Assembly: GCA_027596035.1 (NCBI GenBank)
Contig: JADGJA010000327.1
Span: 1 to 23,241 of the forward strand
DNA length: 23,241 nt
Source: Thoreauomyces humboldtii
Lineage: Eukaryota > Chytridiomycota > Chytridiomycetes > Spizellomycetales > Powellomycetaceae
Reading direction: 5' to 3'
Positions 19,706-23,241 of this stretch are shown here, piece by piece. Each line of letters starts with the position of its first letter. Positions within the stretch are counted from its first letter, which is position 1. A model generated the notes under the pieces. The model ran no database searches. It had not been told where the DNA came from and saw nothing but the letters and a program-made list of their open reading frames with translations. The translations under genes and the position numbers were made by a program.

Positions 19706-20023
19706 CCCCACGGACTTCAAGGTGGAAAGGCTTGGTTGGGCCGCTTGAGTCACTGTCCAAACCGGATTTCCCTCGTCCGAAGCTTGCGGACAAAAGACTT
19801 GCCCGCAGGTTCATGCACATTCAACCCATCAGGAAACCGACGATTCGCTCACCGACCTTACCGGTACGGACTTGGCGAGCCAGAAAGTACAGTACTGCTG
19901 CCATCATCCCCATCATCCGAGACAAGCCGACGCAGAAGTTTTCCATGAGCGAATGGCTTGCTGTTTGACCTCTGGGTTTCTTGACTCCTGCCATCCGCGG
20001 TCTTCACCCCTTCGTCCCACCCA
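19706..20023. promoter_or_regulatory. divergent promoter of the unknown gene and APC4
   Basis: This 318-bp gap separates the two start codons and must contain both promoters. It holds TACCGGTA at 19859-19866, 158 bp before the APC4 ATG, and GTACAGTAC shortly after it. No TATA box is evident. Confidence 0.45.
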
Positions 20024-22895
20024 ATGCCATCCGTCTTCGAACCGTGGACCGACCAAGCTTTCCAAGCCCCGATATCCTCTCTCTCCTGGTGTCCCAACAA
20101 AGATCTTCTCGCACTCTTACATCATTCCGGTACCCAAACTCCAGGGTCTCTCGATATCTACCGCCTAGGGGACGGTGCGACCAGGAAATGGGTCCGAGTC
20201 TGCTCCTTCCGCTCAGATAGCGAGATCACGGCCGTCGCTTGGAAGCTGGATGGAAGGCTCGTGGCCGTGGGATGCATGGACGGCAGAGTGAGGATCGTTG
20301 ACGTCGAGACGGCCGAGGTGCTGCAGGTCGAAGGAACCGGGGCAAGGGTGGACTGCATCGAATGGGTAGAGTGGAAGGATGCACAAGGGGACGTTCAGGC
20401 ACAAAAGGTGGACTAGGCTTCTGCACCTCGACCACAAGCAGCTTGGCTCATGGTGCCAAGCCGTCGCTCACAGGACACGTTGCTGGTTCAAGGATTCGAT
20501 GTTCGTCTTTTGCCACCTTTACCCGTCCTGGAAGTTGCCAGTACTGGGCTCATGGGCACCACATCCCAGTACGTAGTAGTGTGACGCCTTCTCCTCACAT
20601 TACGGTACTCATCGAACCACCTTAGTCCCCCCGAGCTTGCGCTGGCCGGATTGTCTGGATCTCGCCTTGATGTGCTAGTGTCCGCTGACGCGTCGGGTCG
20701 CTTGGATATAAGGTAGAGGAGAAAGAATACAATTGCTCGTCCCGAAGCTTCCGTTGAAAAACTTTCATCTCAGCATAGCAGGCAGACTTCCTATCGCCTC
20801 AATAGCCATCGACTCAATGCCTTCTATGGTGATAAATGTATGATACCTCAATACCCCTCGGTAAAAGACAGAAGCGACCGACTCAGAGTGTTCCTCCCGG
20901 GGGTTTTTAGCCTCAACGTATCATTCAGTTATGGCTTCCGCCTACGGTCGACAGGATTTCAGCAATTATCCTCTCGACGCCGGCTTCGTTCCCTACCTGC
21001 CAGCAGCTTCTCCTCTGCCGATTCTCGCTGCCCTTGCGCGGAATCCAACGAAACTCTCTACAAACCATTGCTCATTGCATCGCCTGCATTGAAAAACTCC
21101 TGACACATCTGAATACCTCGCTGGTCACGCTCGACAAGGAAAGAGTGGCGCTCATACGGTTGGTAAACGCGGAGAAGATTGCTTTCGATGTGTACGCAGA
21201 GGAGCATGCCATTCAAACGGATCTCGGCTGCGAGTTCCTTCATCTTTTGCTTGTGGGGATACCGAGCATGATTCTAGAGCAGTATCTCGTGCAGAGGCTC
21301 AATCATAACCACGTGCGTCTTTCCGGGACTGTTCGCTTTGACTGTGAGGCAAGGAGTTTTGTTCTGACTCGATCCCTCTCCGTTCTCCTCCCACTATCAG
21401 CAATACAGACAGTGGCAAAACCTTACACAGACTGGGCTGCGGTCGATCCGTCGAATGGCTCTCATGCACATCATGCCCGCCATCGAGCGGCTTATGATAC
21501 ATATCGACGAGCTGAAAGGATTTGCCAAATGGTGAGTAATGCCCTGGAGCTTAGCTTAGCTTCCCTGCCGCACGCTCAAACTGCGCAGTCGAAGCACAGC
21601 TCCCGTAGCGTTGAATAAAGTCGAGCTGGATAACCTCGAGAACGCACTTCTCGAGTTAGCGAAATGGACGGAAGAGGTGCAGCTGCAAGCCCTGGATATC
21701 GACGGTTCATTCAAAAGCTTCACTCTCTGGCTCCAGACCGGTCGGTTCGAGGATTTGCTTCCAAAGACAAGATTAGGAGCGGTTTGCTTACCATAAACTC
21801 CTCAACAGTTTGCGCAGCATTGGAGGACGAAGCGCCTGGCTCCTCCGAGATGGTAGATGTCGAAAACGTTTCGCGATACATCCGTCAGTATCTTATCTCA
21901 GACGAAGAGTTTGGGGAACCCGTTGGCCGGCCGTGCGTCTCCCTTCTGTTTGGAGCTTCGTCTTGAATGACTTCGCACTGACCCGTCTTCCTTTCTCAGA
22001 TTCCAGTATCCTTCGCAGGAGACGTCGGATTATATTTCGGACACAGCCGGACGGCTCAATGGAATTTATAATGTCATCCTGGATCCCAATCCAGTCGTGC
22101 CCGCGGACAGTGGGGAGGTAAAAGTTCTATGCACCTTCAAGCAAGCAAAGGAGGCCGACGATCAAGCCCGACAAGGCAAATGCCTCGCCTCAAATCGCGA
22201 AGTGCAGGGAGCAGAGTTCATTGCGGTAGTTATCAATATCGAGACGATTGACGTTTGTACGCGCCATGCTCTCTAGATGTTCCTTTCAACAACAAAAGGC
22301 TAACTCTGGACTTTTCTCTTTCCAAGTAAACATATTCCGCCGCCGCTTGAACAGTGGAGACAGCGTCGCTTGCTTCCGCATGCTGAACACCATTGGCGAG
22401 ATGATAGGCTCAGTGGCCAGCGTCGAGCTTTTCGACGACGAGCAATTGATCCTCTTGCATGAGACTTTGGACGCGGACGGTAGTTCTTCGTCCATCACTT
22501 AGTCGGTTGCCGGTGGTGGCATGACTGACAAGGATTCATTTCAGGAACATCGCTGACCCAAATCTCGACCTTCGCCTACCAGGGCCTCCCCTACGCTCCC
22601 TTGGACGGCGGCATCGACAGCGACCTCGCGGCTCGTTTGGTGAACGCAGAGGTACGGTCCGTTTTGAGTCGCCTCGGTTTTCCGTCGGGGCCTGCCGGGA
22701 TTAATCATCCCGAACCTTTCCCTCTGCAAGGCGGTTCAGAACCTGCCCACCATCACGGCACGAACGACGGTGACCCTGGATCACGCGTGCGCGTTCATGA
22801 CAGGCAACGGGTCAAAGGCGACGATAGCGGTGCTCGACCGGGAACGAAGGAGGGTATCTGTGCTGGAGCAGAACCAGGAGGAGGACGAGGAGTGA
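20024..22895 (+). CDS. APC4: anaphase-promoting complex subunit 4
   Basis: Apc4 is a scaffold subunit of the APC/C ubiquitin ligase that targets securin and mitotic cyclins. Twelve exons (20024-20407, 20474-20568, 20626-20712, 20786-20837, 20929-21312, 21401-21531, 21589-21740, 21809-21932, 22000-22256, 22327-22479, 22545-22651, 22731-22895) encode 696 residues. All eleven introns keep phase. The N-terminal WD40 propeller shows ISSLSWCPNKDLLAL, ITAVAWKLDGRLVAVGCMDG and LDVLVSADASGRLDI. The helical Apc4 domain follows, with TDLGCEFLHLLLVGIPS, LNHNHQYRQW, AIERLMIHIDELKGFAKC and FTLWLQTVCAALEDEA. A C-terminal part includes GTSLTQISTFAYQGLPYAPL, and the tail is acidic (EQNQEEDEE). Family membership rests on this order of blocks. 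The least certain joins are exons 4-5. Confidence 0.92.
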
Positions 22896-23059
22896 AAAAG
22901 CCTATTCCCTCCACGCCTGATTCCGGGGGTTCTGCGCTTCGAATATAAGGTTTTAAGCTTTGTTCTTCCACGAATACGCGACCGTGTACCAACGAACGGC
23001 GAGGGGGTTTGCCGCTTTTCCTTCCCCTGTTTGCTCCCCCGTTTTGAGTCCGTTCCCTG

Positions 23060-23096
23060 CACCCAACCCATTAGGCTCACCACCCAACCCATTAGG
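23060..23096. repeat. 16-bp direct repeat near the right end
   Basis: CACCCAACCCATTAGG occurs at 23060-23075 and 23081-23096, 21 bp apart. It is not a TTAGGG-type telomere array. It directly precedes homopolymer sequence and may be part of a low-quality contig end. Confidence 0.75.
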
Positions 23097-23241
23097 GGCC
23101 CCCCCCCCCCGGGTTGGGCGGCCCGTGGCGGGGGGGGGTTTGGGGGGGGGGGGGGCAGTTGGGAAAAGGGGGGCGGGGGGCCCAACGGCGGGCGCCGGGC
23201 CCCCCCCCGGGGGGGGGGGGGGGGCGGCTGTCGATCCGGAG
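23097..23241. other. G/C homopolymer contig end
   Basis: The last about 145 bases are almost only runs of C or G up to about a dozen long, with no coding structure. This looks like sequencing or assembly noise at a contig end rather than real genome sequence. The remainder after APC4 (22896-23096) holds no gene. Confidence 0.75.

Noticed and set aside
23060..23241. Possible telomere at the right end
   Set aside because: The repeat unit is not TTAGGG-like, has only two copies, and is followed by homopolymers rather than an array.
1..23241. tRNA or rRNA genes, CRISPR arrays, transposases, phage or virus-like genes
   Set aside because: No tRNA B-box with a matching fold, no rRNA core sequences, no regularly spaced repeats and no transposase, integrase or polymerase motifs were seen.

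Overview
The window reads as a gene-dense piece of a fungal nuclear genome, most likely a basidiomycete. The placement is inferred from the gene set (Sdo1, Atp12, Rex3, Leu2, Rai1, a Rad51 paralog, Apc4), from several short GT-AG introns in each housekeeping gene (mostly 46-101 nt), and from secreted wall-degrading and peptidase genes. I cannot name the species. The right end dissolves into G and C homopolymers, so this is probably a whole contig or a contig end. Exon models were built by hand: each was checked for GT/AG ends, reading-frame phase and family motifs.

Layout, left to right. 1-999: unresolved, with a possible small membrane-protein exon near the left edge. 1082-2145 (+): SDO1/SBDS, ribosome maturation. 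2224-2860 (-): unknown protein, 5' end unresolved. 3038-4297 (+): ATP12, assembly factor for F1-ATPase. 4706-7153 (-): REX3-like RNA exonuclease. 7418-8425 (+): pinin/SDK/MemA-domain splicing protein. 8549-9831 (-): LEU2, leucine biosynthesis. 10109-11580 (+): RAI1/DXO-family RNA 5'-end quality-control enzyme. 11707-12218 (+): small unknown protein. 12321-13515 (-): Rad57/XRCC3-like recombination protein. 14234-15250 (+): secreted pectin methylesterase, intronless. 16606-18240 (+): secreted M14 metallocarboxypeptidase. 18372-19705 (-): unknown 427-residue protein. 20024-22895 (+): APC4, anaphase-promoting complex subunit. 23060-23241: short repeats, then homopolymer sequence.

Strands alternate almost perfectly, so most promoters are shared between divergent neighbours (unknown/ATP12, REX3/pinin, LEU2/RAI1, RAD57/PME, unknown/APC4) and most 3' ends converge across short gaps. 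The genes do not form one pathway. There are loose themes: RNA metabolism (SDO1, REX3, pinin, RAI1), mitochondria and amino acids (ATP12, LEU2), genome maintenance and cell cycle (RAD57-like, APC4), and secretion (PME and carboxypeptidase in tandem).

The most notable non-coding signal is a 45-bp sequence with a TGAGTCA core. It occurs twice at 43/45 identity, upstream of SDO1 and of ATP12. I found no tRNA, rRNA, CRISPR array, transposase or other mobile element. I also found no convincing novel multi-gene system; the unknowns are three uncharacterised proteins and some promoter elements.
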